From Agaricus subrufescens (lineage: Eukaryota > Basidiomycota > Agaricomycetes > Agaricales > Agaricaceae): a stretch of 59,473 nt of DNA. The position numbers were made by a program, and so were the translations under genes. Location of the stretch: positions 27,501 to 86,973 of the forward strand of contig JAQOTE010000035.1 in NCBI GenBank assembly GCA_029945375.1. Direction: 5' to 3'. Positions 32,399 through 42,905 of this stretch are shown piece after piece. Numbering within the stretch: position 1 is the first letter of the stretch; every line of letters starts with the position of its first letter. The notes under the pieces were generated by a model. It searched no databases. It was not told the DNA's origin and saw only the letters and a program-made list of their open reading frames with translations.

Positions 32399-35300
32399 TT
32401 AAAGCGGAAGAGGGCCAGGCTTAGCGGGATAAGCAGCATGAAAATCGGAAACCAATTCCATCGCGTGGCTGAGTTCCGTTGCGGGAAGCCAAGAGAATTC
32501 CTCGTCGGTATCCTCATAGCCCATCCACAATACCTTGTACAATAACTTGCACGCCCTCCGGCGATCGATCTTGGAGTCGACGATGCGAGATATTTCGTAT
32601 TCCGGTTCGCCTTCGACGTCAACGGGATCTGGAGGAGGTTGGACGCGATCCGGAATTTGATTGGTAGTTGCGGGTTCGAGCATGGAGACATGGAATACCG
32701 GATGGACGGCACGCATAGAATCTGGAAGTCGGATAGTGAAGGAATGGGTTCCGGCCTGAGCAATAATTTCGTAAGGACCAAGATACTTTTCGGAAAGTTT
32801 CTTCGACGGTCGGGTAGTGCGGAAATACTTTGCCTTGATGAATACTCTTTGACCAATTCCGAAGTCGGGTGCTGGTAACCGATGAGCGTCAGCGGATACC
32901 TGGTAGCGTTGTTGAGCGGATGCGATTTCGGATTTGAGAGTAGCATGAAGTTTGTCGAGATCAATAGCGAATTCCCGAGCTCGTGAGGATGCGAGGTCGC
33001 GTTCGGGATGGATAGCGAGGGATGGGTGATAGCCTTTATTCGCGAAGAAAGGTGAGATACCAGTAGTAGCGCTGGGAGCATTATTGAATGCGAATTCCGC
33101 AAGCGGGAGGAGTTCCGACCAGTTGTCTTGCTGATAGTTACAGTAGATGCGGAGATACTGTTCCAGAGTTTGATTCGTCCGTTCCGTTTGACCGTCGCCT
33201 TCGGGATGATATCCGGAAGTGAAATGGAGTTTCATGTCGAGTGCTTGGCCAAGAGAGCGGAAGAAATGAGATACGAACTCGGAACCGCGATCGGAAGTAA
33301 CATGGGACGGAACACCGTGCTTGGAGAATACGTGAATAACGAAGAGTCGAGCGAGTTCAGCGGAATTAATGGTATCGTATGTCGGAATGAATATGGCTTG
33401 TTTCGTGAGGCGGTCCACGATAACTAGAATGCTATCGAATCCAGAGGATTGCGGAAGTTTCTCGATAAAGTCCATAGAGATAGAATGCCAGGGACGTTCC
33501 GGGATCGGAAGCTGCTTGAGAGTCCCGTAGGGTCGATGACGTTGAGGTTTGGATCGCATGCAGGTAACGCAACTCTTGCAGAAGTGCTTGACAAAGTCGC
33601 GGATTCCGGGCCACGTATAACTCCTTCGGATTAATTCCAGAGTCTTATTCTGACCGAAATGGCCAGCCAGGATATGGTCGTGGTGGTATTGTGTGATGCG
33701 AAGTCGTAAGGTGTTAGCGTCGGGAACATAGATCTGGTCATCGAGCCTAAGGAAGCCATCAGAAGTGAGAGACCATCTCCCTTGGGGCGACGCGAGGTGT
33801 TGTGCAGCAATGGGATCTTCGGGAAGTGCGGAAAGGATGTCGGAATGGAGTTGCGAAAGATCTATGATAGTAGCGGCACGGAACACAGGGGTCGCGAGGG
33901 ATGAGGCGCGGAGAGATGAAGCGAGTTGTTCTTGAGTGAATACTGGACGGAAGTTGTGCGGATTGACCGAAGCGTAGCCCTTATCCTCCCCTTTTAGGTA
34001 GACGTCCCAGCGTCTCGTCAAAGCATCCGGCTTCGTTCCTAGTTTACTGGGTCGGAAACGGATGACCAAGTTAAACTGCGAAAGGTATTCCGACCATCGT
34101 GCCTGCCGACGGGTAAGGAGCTTGGTAGTTGCGAAATATTCCAAGTTCTTGTGGTCGGTAACGACATCGATCGGAAGGGAAGCCCCCTCTAGGTAATGAC
34201 GCCAGATGCGGAACGCCTCAAAGATAGCGAGAAGCTCTTTATCATGAGTGTCGTAGTTGAGTTCCGGAGACGAGAAAGTGCGGGAATGGAATGCGATAGG
34301 ATGAATGTCACCGTCAGGGGATACGATGGAAAGGATAGCGGCTAAAGCGTAGTCGGAAGCGTCGGTCTCCACGATGATTTGTGAGTCCGGAATCCAGTGA
34401 GTGAGGACGGGCGGAAGTGAAGGACTTCTTGAGGGTTTCGAAGGCATTCCGGGCATCAGAACCAAAATTCCAAGGGATCCCTTTGCGCAAGTCAAGGGAA
34501 CCACGATGTCAGAATAGCCATAGATGAAGCGACGATAAAAGTTTGCGAACCCTAAGAAGGATTGGATGTCCTTTACTTTCCGGGGTTCCGGCCAGTCCTG
34601 GATAGTCTTGACCTTGTCGTCGGACATAGTGAGACCGTCAGTCGAAAGGATATACCCGAGATATTCCACCGTGTCGGAATTGAATTTGCATTTGTCAGCT
34701 CGCGCATAGAGACCATGTTCGCGAAGTCTCTTCAGCACCTCTCTGACATGATTCCAGTGTTGAGTCGGATCGTCGGAATAGATGAGGATGTCATCGAGGT
34801 AGATAGTAACGCATACGTCTAGCAAGTCCTGGAAAATGTCGTTCATGAACCGCTGGAATGCGGCGGGAGCATTGCTAAGACCGAAAGGCATGACGAGCCA
34901 TTCAAAGGACCCGTAACGAGTCCGGAAGGCCGTTTTCCACTCGTCGCCTTCCGCTATACGGACGAGGTGATATGCGTGCCGAAGATCAATCTTCGTATAG
35001 ATGCGAGCTTTGCGAGGAGAGTCAAGGAGATCCGAAATGAGGGGAAGTGGGTAGCGATCTTTCCGAGTAATCCGATTGAGACCACGGAAATCGACGCAAA
35101 GACGAAGGGAACCATCCTTCTTCTTCACAAAAAGAACAGGAGCGCCATGGGGAGAGGTTGCGGGTCGGATGAAACCGATAGAGAGGTTTTCGTCAATGAA
35201 TTCACGAAGAGCTTGAAGTTCCGTTTGCGACAGGGAATAGATCGGACCTATAGGAGGTGCGGTACCGTCCTCTAAGTCGATCTTGAGATCGTAGTGTCGA

Positions 35301-36112
35301 TGTGTCGGTAGCGTATCCGCACGGGACTTGCTGAACACATCCGCAAAATCATGGTATTCCGCCGGAATAGCGGAAAGGTCGACAGGAGATTCCTTGACAG
35401 AGGATGCTGCAGCGATAACTGAGCGAAGGTTGAGGGCGAAGCGATGAGAGCCAGGAAGTCGGGATGCTTGCGCAAAGGCAGCGGCATTGACTAGACGAAT
35501 GTCTATTCTGGCGGGTGAATCGGAAGTTGCTTCCGTGATGGAATCTGATACCGACGTTCGTGGCACAGTGTCATCGGAAGGCAGCGCGCGAAGAGTAGGC
35601 GGAATCTCGACAGGAGTGGAACGGAAAGTGATGCAGCCAGTAACCCAGTCAATCAACGGATTGTAGCGGGACAGCCAGTCGTGCCCAAGAACCACTAGAG
35701 TCTGCGGATCCAGCGAAGTGACATAGAGGGAAAGTGTCATAGATTCACCAGTAGGAAAAGATACAGGAAATTTCGCAACCTCGGAAACAAAAGAGCTAGA
35801 AGTCCCATCGAAGAGATGAAGCTTAACAGGAGGAATCGGAACTGTCGGGATACCATGTTTACGAACAAAGGAATTCGAAATAAAACAATGAGTCGAACCA
35901 CTGTCCACCAGCGCAGGAATGTCGGAAATAGAAGAAGTGTCCGTAGGAGAAAGAAAAACGCGAAGGGAAATCGGATCGGAAAGAGCGGAAGCGTTGAGAC
36001 GAACTCTCTCTGAAGCACAGAGGGTGTCAACGCGATCCCCCGCCTGTGCAGAGTCAAGGGGACCGCGGATTAGTTTCCTGAGCTCGCAGGAGCGGAACTC
36101 GCGGAAGTACCT
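32399..36112 (-). CDS. pol: Gypsy Pol: protease, RT, RNase H, integrase, chromodomain
   Basis: The frame opens at 36112, overlaps the 3' end of gag by 40 nt in the -1 frame and has no convincing ATG, so translation probably needs -1 frameshifting. In order: aspartic protease ALVDSGSTHCFIS; RT with LRLCVDFRGLNRIT, KIDLRHAYHLVRI, MPFGLSNAPAAFQRFMN and YLDDILIYSDD; RNase H with ETDASDYALAA, ELLAIFEAFRIWRHYLEG and VVTDHKNLEYF; an integrase HHCC zinc finger (HHDHILAGHFGQ, CKSCVTCM); an integrase core with SMDFIEKLP, TSDRGSEF and GQTERTNQTLEQY; and a chromodomain at the C-terminus with EYEISRIVDSKIDRR and YKVLWMGYEDTDEEFSWLP. That order defines a chromovirus. About 25 residues before the RNase H (34410-34492) read in the wrong frame between two compensating indels. 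Confidence 0.95.
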   Translation of the reverse strand, partial: RYFREFRSCELRKLIRGPLDSAQAGDRVDTLCASERVRLNASALSDPISLRVFLSPTDTSSISDIPALVDSGSTHCFISNSFVRKHGIPTVPIPPVKLHLFDGTSSSFVSEVAKFPVSFPTGESMTLSLYVTSLDPQTLVVLGHDWLSRYNPLIDWVTGCITFRSTPVEIPPTLRALPSDDTVPRTSVSDSITEATSDSPARIDIRLVNAAAFAQASRLPGSHRFALNLRSVIAAASSVKESPVDLSAIPAEYHDFADVFSKSRADTLPTHRHYDLKIDLEDGTAPPIGPIYSLSQTELQALREFIDENLSIGFIRPATSPHGAPVLFVKKKDGSLRLCVDFRGLNRITRKDRYPLPLISDLLDSPRKARIYTKIDLRHAYHLVRIAEGDEWKTAFRTRYGSFEWLVMPFGLSNAPAAFQRFMNDIFQDLLDVCVTIYLDDILIYSDDPTQHWNHVREVLKRLREHGLYARADKCKFNSDTVEYLGYILSTDGLTMSDDKVKTIQDWPEPRKVKDIQSFLGFANFYRRFIYGYSDIVVPLTCAKGSLGILVLMPGMPSKPSRSPSLPPVLTHWIPDSQIIVETDASDYALAAILSIVSPDGDIHPIAFHSRTFSSPELNYDTHDKELLAIFEAFRIWRHYLEGASLPIDVVTDHKNLEYFATTKLLTRRQARWSEYLSQFNLVIRFRPSKLGTKPDALTRRWDVYLKGEDKGYASVNPHNFRPVFTQEQLASSLRASSLATPVFRAATIIDLSQLHSDILSALPEDPIAAQHLASPQGRWSLTSDGFLRLDDQIYVPDANTLRLRITQYHHDHILAGHFGQNKTLELIRRSYTWPGIRDFVKHFCKSCVTCMRSKPQRHRPYGTLKQLPIPERPWHSISMDFIEKLPQSSGFDSILVIVDRLTKQAIFIPTYDTINSAELARLFVIHVFSKHGVPSHVTSDRGSEFVSHFFRSLGQALDMKLHFTSGYHPEGDGQTERTNQTLEQYLRIYCNYQQDNWSELLPLAEFAFNNAPSATTGISPFFANKGYHPSLAIHPERDLASSRAREFAIDLDKLHATLKSEIASAQQRYQVSADAHRLPAPDFGIGQRVFIKAKYFRTTRPSKKLSEKYLGPYEIIAQAGTHSFTIRLPDSMRAVHPVFHVSMLEPATTNQIPDRVQPPPDPVDVEGEPEYEISRIVDSKIDRRRACKLLYKVLWMGYEDTDEEFSWLPATELSHAMELVSDFHAAYPAKPGPLPL

Positions 36113-37539
36113 TCAGCTACAGCTGATCGGCCCTTTGGCTTGTTAGAGTTGTCGGATTTGCCGGTATTCTTCTTCGGGCAATTCTCAGCGGTATGGCCGC
36201 CTCCTCCACAGAACATACATAAGTTCTTGTCCTTCCGACACTGGCGTTCCTGAGGAGTGAGTTTGCCGTTGCGACCGAGGACATTTGCAAGAGGATTCAA
36301 GGACGAGGAAGAGGAACCGGATTGCGAATTTGCGTTTGCGGGTTTTCCGGGTTTAGCATTGTTGTTGGATTGGTTACCGGAGGACGATGATTGCGATTGC
36401 GAATTGTTGTTGCCGGAATTTGTGGTTTTGTTCTTCTGCTTTTGTTGCAGGTTGGAGTCCTTCGAAGTGGATTGCTTGTTGGCGCGGTTCCGTTCGCGAT
36501 GGCGTTCCCAGTGGCGGTTGTCGATGCGCATAGCCAGGTCCCGTAATTCCCGAAGAGTGGAGGGTTTGTCGGTTGGAAGTGAGGAAAGGACGTCCTGGAT
36601 GCGATCGGGAAGACCGTGATAATAGCGATGGACCAAAACGGAATCCGGCCAGTGAAGACGCGATGCGAGACGAGCAAATGAGACGTTATACTTGTTGATG
36701 TGGTCGTTAGCGGACATGGTAAGATGCTCAATCTCTTCCGCCGCCTCGTTCACCGGATCCAAGGAACCAAAGTTGGAGACGAGTTCATCGACGAACAAGT
36801 CCCAGTCGTTATACCAGGGAACTAGTTCCCATATCGGATTCTCCTCGAGAGTCGTTTGAAACCAAGTTTGAGCGGAACCGGAAAGATAAGAGAGGGCGAA
36901 GGAAACCTTTGTGTGTTGCGACGGAAATTGATTCGGATTAGCCTCAAAGTAGAGGCGGCACTGAAAAATGAATTCGTTGAGCTTGTGAGGTTCCTTGCCG
37001 TTGAAAGAAGTCGGTTCCTTGATTGCGACTTTAGGAGTTTTGGCGGGAGGTTGCGAAGAATTCCGAGTGAGTGTATCTGAGATAGTTGATAGGAGGTTGG
37101 CTAGAACGCGATTCGGAACGTGTTGACCGTCTTCATCGTCTTCTCCATCCTCTTCTCCATCTCCATCCCCATCTCCCGGATCTCCACCTCCATCTCCACC
37201 TCCATCGTCACCACCACTGCCACCATCTCTTCCCTTACCCTTTTCCCTTCCACCCGATCCATTGTAAGTTCCGGGGTTCCGGTGAGTACCAGGAACATCG
37301 GAAACAGGAGTACCCTCCTGAGAGCGACCAGGGGGTACCGATTGAGAACCTTCCCGGTCTTGAGGGGTACGAGAACCTGAACCGGAAACTTGGTGAGACA
37401 TGTCAGGGGTTTCGGAAACAGGGGTATGAGAATCCGAAGTTTTCGTGGAACTGCGAGGTTTAGGTTGACAAGCAGGGGGAAGTGGAATGTCGCCAGGAGG
37501 AGTACCAGATGCGAAAGTAACACTACGAGTGCGACTCAT
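36070..37539 (-). CDS. gag: Gypsy Gag (capsid and zinc knuckle)
   Basis: A 489-residue frame. The frame is open further up to 37656 but that part lies in the 5' LTR, so I take ATG 37539 (MSRTRSVTFASG), 46 bp inside the LTR edge. It has a Pro/Ser-rich N-terminus, then a Gly/Asp/Glu-rich acidic stretch. A Retrotrans_gag-type capsid domain follows, with SFNGKEPHKLNEFIFQCRLYF, FALSYLSGSAQTWF, NDWDLFVDELVSNFG and FARLASRL. A Gln/Asn/Ser-rich linker leads to the knuckle CMFCGGGGHTAENC (C-x2-C-x4-H-x4-C). Gag forms the virus-like particle and packages the RNA. The stop TAA (36072-36070) lies inside the pol overlap. Confidence 0.95.
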   Translation of the reverse strand: MSRTRSVTFASGTPPGDIPLPPACQPKPRSSTKTSDSHTPVSETPDMSHQVSGSGSRTPQDREGSQSVPPGRSQEGTPVSDVPGTHRNPGTYNGSGGREKGKGRDGGSGGDDGGGDGGGDPGDGDGDGEEDGEDDEDGQHVPNRVLANLLSTISDTLTRNSSQPPAKTPKVAIKEPTSFNGKEPHKLNEFIFQCRLYFEANPNQFPSQHTKVSFALSYLSGSAQTWFQTTLEENPIWELVPWYNDWDLFVDELVSNFGSLDPVNEAAEEIEHLTMSANDHINKYNVSFARLASRLHWPDSVLVHRYYHGLPDRIQDVLSSLPTDKPSTLRELRDLAMRIDNRHWERHRERNRANKQSTSKDSNLQQKQKNKTTNSGNNNSQSQSSSSGNQSNNNAKPGKPANANSQSGSSSSSLNPLANVLGRNGKLTPQERQCRKDKNLCMFCGGGGHTAENCPKKNTGKSDNSNKPKGRSAVAEGTSASSAPASSGN

Positions 37540-37584
37540 ACAAAAGTGAAGTGTGGAACCAGCTGGAGCGGGAGTCTGAAATAC

Positions 37585-38228
37585 TGTTAAGACTACGACC
37601 ACAGAGTTGGAACTAGGCGGTTCCAATTTGGAGATAGGCGTTGGCCTCAGCGACACGAAGGCGCACTGTGCCCTCCAGCGGGTTCCGGATGCCTAGAGAG
37701 TGATAGCGGAATAGAATGCGAGTTGTGGAACGCTTAGCGGGAAGATAGGAATCGAGAGGGAATAGAATCTAAGTCAATTTCAGACTGAGGAATAGATACA
37801 GGAATGCGGAACTTATATACGAAGGTGTACAGGAGTAAGATACGGAGAAAAGGAATAGTTCGGATAATAGAAATAGGGATGGAATAGAGATATGGCAATC
37901 GCATCGCAATAAGAATGAGTACCGATCCGGATACAGTCGCGTTGGCCGTTGGAAAGTTACGGCCCACATTTGCGTTGGTCGTAGAGCGACCGCGGGAGCG
38001 CAACCGTAGTTCCGGAAAGGGAACTACGGCATAACCGGCCAACCACTACCGGTTCCGAAGCGGACTTACCAATTAAAGGAACCCGAAAGACAACGGTCCC
38101 GAGCGGATCCCATCGAAAGGAAACTGACAGCGGGATACCTTGGAACATACCGAAATGGAAATGGAACGTTCTAGATAGAAAAGGAAACGTCGGGAATGAT
38201 CGGAAAGTTCTGGAAACGGGATATAACA
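37585..38228 (-). repeat. 5' LTR of the Gypsy element (644 bp)
   Basis: Same ends as the left LTR. Differences between the two include CG versus CA or TG at 30083, 30091, 30140 and neighbouring sites. At one site the left copy has TG and the right CA (AAGTTGATTTC versus AAGTCAATTTC), which implies an ancestral CG changed on both copies. Confidence 0.95.
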
Positions 38229-38233
38229 GCTAG
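38229..38233. repeat. target site duplication, right (GCTAG)
   Basis: Exact copy of 30063-30067 immediately after the right LTR. Confidence 0.95.
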
Positions 38234-41200
38234 GCGTATCAAAACAAGAAACATCAAGCTTTCTTAGCCAATGCATCATTATGCATCGTATTTTTTTAAC
38301 AGTTGTGCAATCCTCTACAGGGTCCCACTGGCAGAAAAAATTTCAACACTTGTTCAGGCATGCTCTTTCAACCCTTGACTGGATGCAGGAATTGAACTCC
38401 CTACACTTGCACTTAGTTCCAGCAAATCTGCTGACCTTTCATCAAACCACTTCATACTGTCAAAAACCTGAGGATATTCTCCCATTGACGTGGGTATGAA
38501 GATTTTACGGCTCCATTACATCATTCTAACTCACCATACAGGTAACATTCAACCATCCATGGAGTCTATGGAGCAGCTCAAGTGGTGGCTAACACAGGTG
38601 GAAGATGAGGTCACAGCAGTTGGGGTTACCCAAAGGATGTACAAGAACATGGTTGAGAAAATTTTGGTCTGTGTTTTTCACTTGAAATCTGATACTTTAC
38701 ATTCTTAGTAATCTCACAGGCCAATTAAAAGGATGGTGTCAAGAGTCTTGTTAAATCCATTCAGAGGACAGTTGAGGAGATTGAGTTGAAACAACAAGCT
38801 GCCAGCCAATACTTTAATTGGCTCCAGATTGATCTATGTGATATTTGGGAAAAAATGGAATGGATGTCACATGAACTGGAAGATGGCATTGCCAGGTGGC
38901 TTGGTGATATCATCAGATCCCTTGGTCAACAACAAGCACAGGCCAAAGCAATAAATCACAACAAAGCTGATGGATTAATTCAAGTGGTTCAGGAATTGCT
39001 CAAAGCTCAAGCTGAAGAGAGAGAAGAATTTATGAAGTCTAGGACTCTGATCAACGCACAACTGGCAACTATTGCTGGCATCTGTAATGGCTTAGAACAT
39101 CTACTTTAGGGACTTTTGGATGACATTCTGTACCACGTTCCACCTGAGTTACAGCAGCTTGGCATAACATGACTTGCAGAGGCCATAGATGCAAAATCTT
39201 CCAGAAAAAAAGGTCAGTATCTCCTTATGATTGGAATCTACTCCATTTTTTTGTGTTTACTGAATTACATTCTCAGAATCATCAGAATCACTCATTTATG
39301 ATGAACAAGTCTTCTGCTTCACCCAATCGAGGGATGTTTTTCCTGCTGTATATGTATGCTGGTCTCTGCAAGCCCTGTGTGTCTTCTAATGATTTACTTG
39401 TTAGCAGGCCAGCTCATCACATCATACATTGATGTTTTGCTGGACTCTACCCTCTTGAGGCATAATTTTTCATGCAAGAAAGTTGCTGGCCTTCTCATTA
39501 TTCCTCAGGCATCTCCCATTGATTTTTTACACAGTGCTTACCTATGGCTCCCATTTCTTTTTGCCATTGTAATATTTTTTATATTCAAGTTCATTTCTGC
39601 TGATGACAACAATCAGTCCCTGTTGTATCATCCAACATTATCTTATATCTAGATACATCTTTATCAGTGGTTCCATAACCATAGTTGGTATGATAGTATC
39701 TATTGCTTAGTGGTGCAATTCTAGCAATGGATCATATTTTAGGTGACCCAGACCCTATTTTGACACCTATGGCCCAAACTCCAACTGCACTATCAGGGTT
39801 GTTGGGCCTTCTATTTTTTTGGTCATGTAAACCTGGGCAGGGAGTGGAAGCAAATATTTGTCACATAAGTTGAAGCATTTTCTTTCTTTTCCATCCCCCT
39901 GCTCATGTCCAACACTGGGCCCAGTGGGTAAGTGCTTGAACTAGTTCATGTTTGCTTTTCTTATATATTTCTGCAGGCATGAACCAGCTGCTCTGGTAAT
40001 AGAACCCTATCAGAAGGCATATGTGAAGCATAATTTGAAGAAGAACAAAATTCTGATCATACTGAATTTTTGTAAACTCCGCACTGCAACAAAAGCCCAT
40101 GGGTTACAAGAAATGCCCAAAGGTGCAGATACTAATAGTATCAATGGCACTGGTGTCATCTAAACAGCACAAGGAGGGCTTCATTTTGACAAGAACATTG
40201 ATACTATAGGGCAGGGAACACCTCTTTGTGTGAAAGACTCAGCTGGTCTGGTAGACCAGTTCAATTCCTTCTTAATGTTCACCAAAGTGGATGAGCTTAT
40301 GGAGAATCAACATGAAATGACAGATGAAGAATTTATTTCTGCTGACAAGGGCTCTGATGAAACAATTATACCAACCCATGTTGGCTCTCAATCTCCCATG
40401 TTCCCAGGTAACTTTGTCCATCTTATGCTGTCTTCTCACTGAAATCTCTTTACTAGATAATGTTATTGCATCTTTGCCCCATATGCCAACTCATAGTCTG
40501 GATTCCAATCTTCCACAAAACCGACTCATTGTCCCTATACCTGGAAAACTAGCAAATATCCCTGCAACAACATACAATGACACTCATTTTGAAACCAGTA
40601 CAAGTTACTCCAAGTTTGGATGTCTGTGCAACCTAACTGTGTCCTGATTGTACTACTTTCCAATCAGATCTTAGTGTTAAACAGCCAACGCCAACTCCTG
40701 TAGAGGTTCCGCCTCCCTTGGGCTCCAATGACCTATGGAACAAATATCAAGTTATTGACAAATTGATGGGGATTCAGTCCTACTCATCAAGGTCACATCT
40801 GACAGAACCCATGGACCATTCACAAAATCATAAACTACCTGGCTCTTCTTTGGGTACACATGTTCAAGGAAATGAGTTTAATGCAGATAGCAGCTGTGAC
40901 CTTAGTATAGCAGGTTTGTTTTTCAGAACTGGTAGAAAATCTGAACCTGATCCACTTTTAGCACTACACTAGGAGATATGACACACTCTGATGACATGGC
41001 CTCACCCATGGAAGATGTCAACTGCACTCCTAGCATTGTTCATTCCATTAATAGTATTGCCTACACTTGTACCTTTTTACCTATGACTGATCATAGTCAC
41101 ATTGCTGTTGTGAATGAAGGGGCAGGCAGCAATCTGACAGACAGAAATGGTGATCATACTTTTTTCATCCTGTTTCTACAATCTCACCATGCTGGTCACA

Positions 41201-41539
41201 GTTCAGGCTTACAAGATGCAGACAAATGCTACCAACAATCAAGGTCCAGGGCCTCTATGTGTTGACCTCACAAGTCCTGATTGTGTAAGCATCTCAGTTT
41301 CCAATACTAGAGCTTGCTCAGGTCTACGCAGTGTTGTTCTAAGAGAAGAAACAACAAACATAAAAGACCTTGCCCTCCAGATAAGGCTAATAAAGGAGTC
41401 GACTGGGAAGGTGATGACAAAAGTGAAGTTGATCTATACCCAAATGGTGGTGGGGGAGTCAATTGCAAGCATAACATCTTATTCAGTGAAAGGTATTGCA
41501 TTGACATGGCAATTCTTGCAATTGTCATGGAACACAAAC
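38234..41539 (+). other. decayed region, no named gene; coiled-coil-like ORF at 38786-39109
   Basis: CpG-poor DNA. The only coherent piece is 38786-39109 (107 residues), which is rich in Gln, Glu, Ala and Leu with helical heptad character (SLGQQQAQAKAI, ELLKAQAEEREEFM). It might be an exon of an unknown coiled-coil protein. A hydrophobic frame at 39356-39652 contains a possible membrane segment LPFLFAIVIFFIF. Acidic and Pro-rich fragments follow at 40230-40970. Stops and frame changes prevent a gene model. The target-site geometry shows this DNA was contiguous with the sequence ending at 30067 before the Gypsy insertion. Confidence 0.3.
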
Positions 41540-42905
41540 CCCCAATAAGACTTTTACTCCAGAACCTTTCACCAAAACAGAAAATAAATTCAAGGTGCTA
41601 TTTGGAGGGCTGGCTCATCCTGGTCAAGCAAGGGGTGGTAAGCTACATGCAGACCAATGACATTTGTTTTTCACCATTAATCTCCCTATCACCCTCACTT
41701 GGCTGTGGGGCACAGCCCCTTTGGAAAGTTGTCAAGCTAAATTTTTAGAAAATTTCCTTTACTTGGTCAGTGCTGTCAAGGTTGCTTCACAATGTACCAT
41801 TTCCAAAGAGAACATCATCTTGTATGAAAAACATATGCTCAGATACCTCACCACCTTATGGGATTTGTACCCAGGTATCAAAATTGTGCCTTATCAACAT
41901 ATCACTTTACACTTTGGCAATTTTTTATGCTGCTTTGGCCCTACCCATGGATGGAGATGCTTTTCATTTGAACGATATAAACTCACAAACCAATTAATTG
42001 GTATGTTTATTTGCACTATAGCTAGCAAATCAACTCATTCACCTGCAGGACAAATGGAGAGGACTATGTTTTGAAAATTCAATATGTTGCAGAATCTGCA
42101 CATGCTCATCAACACCCATCATCTTCCCAAACAGCTCCATTGCCTTATACATCAGCAAAAGGTTTGGCTACTTGAAACTACTTGAAGGTACTTGAGGGCT
42201 ACTTGAGAATTCTCAAGTAGCCCTCAAGTACCTTCAAGTAGTTTCAAGTAGCCAAACCTTTTGCTGATGTAGCAGCATATGACCAGTCATTCAATAGTGA
42301 CATACAAGGAACTCTGCTAAGCAAAGATTTATACAGTGCTAAAATTGATGAAGGCATAGACATGGAAGAGAATGTCAGGCTCCAAAAGGTTGTTTACACC
42401 TTGTTAAAGGACTGGGTAAGGACACATGACAATCACAAAGTTGTTGAATTTGATGAGAAGGTATGCCAGCTGCAAGCTACTTTGAGAGAGGTAACATACA
42501 AGACTGCAAACCACTCTTCTGGAGACAGTCAGGTAGTATTCCATCCACTGGGACAAAACTCACCCTTTGACTGGACTGCAGGTTCTCTTAGGCAAATATT
42601 TACTCATTGATGAAACATGAAGGGTGCTGGTTGGATATCTGACACCTTTTTTCTTATCTTGCCTTATCAATATGCAAGTTTGGAGCCAGAGATACAGGAC
42701 AAGCCAACTCTGTGGCCCTTCTTTTGCACTGAACATTTCACCTCTGTTCCTGGTCATCTGTACTGCAAAACATTTCTTCCACCTATTATACTGCACTTTG
42801 ATCACATGCTTGGCCACTTTGTGTCAGCTGATATAGATTACTCAGATGGTTCAAGAGTCAAGATTTTTCAAGCTATTCCACTTATCAAGGTGAGTGTCCT
42901 GACGC
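41540..42905 (+). pseudogene. C-terminal relic of a Tnp2/CACTA-type transposase gene
   Basis: In overlapping frames I read GGLAHPGQARGGKLHAD, NLPITLTWLWG, FLENFLYLVSAVKVASQCTIS, YEKHMLRYLTTLWDLYPGIKIVPYQHITLHFG and GPTHGWRCFSFERY, then, after a nested palindrome, HSSGDSQVVFHPLGQNSPFDWTAG. The stretch with LYPGIKIVPxxHxxLH and a following G-P...FERxN-like block is what I know from the C-terminal half of Tnp2-type proteins in Agaricomycetes. Stops and frameshifts mark it as dead. It is interrupted by the 120 bp palindrome (42150-42269) and capped by solo LTR B at 42906. Confidence 0.55.
42150..42269. mobile_element. perfect 120 bp palindromic MITE
   Basis: A perfect inverted repeat without spacer, centred on GAATTC between 42209 and 42210, starting CATCAGCAAAAGG and ending CCTTTTGCTGATG, bounded by TA on each side. 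Each arm contains about four tandem copies of a 10-11-mer of the form CTACTTGAAN. No coding capacity. Perfect symmetry implies a recent origin or ongoing correction between the arms. Confidence 0.85.

Larger units (their letters stand above)
30068..38228 (-). mobile_element. complete Ty3/Gypsy chromovirus retrotransposon (8161 bp)
   Basis: Two 644 bp LTRs with TG...CA ends, a 5 bp target duplication GCTAG, gag, pol with C-terminal chromodomain, and a polypurine tract all read on the minus strand. An extra ORF runs antisense between pol and the 3' LTR. The element is CpG-rich, unlike the DNA on both sides. The LTRs are still very similar, and most of their differences are C-T or G-A changes at CpG, in both directions. 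This marks a recent insertion that has begun to accumulate CpG deamination. Confidence 0.96.

Noticed and set aside
36257..37590. Several plus-strand ORFs opposite gag
   Set aside because: Low-complexity shadows of the acidic and Gln/Asn-rich parts of Gag.
37539..37656. Extending gag upstream to 37656
   Set aside because: The extra 39 codons lie mostly inside the 5' LTR; ATG 37539 outside the LTR is the natural start.
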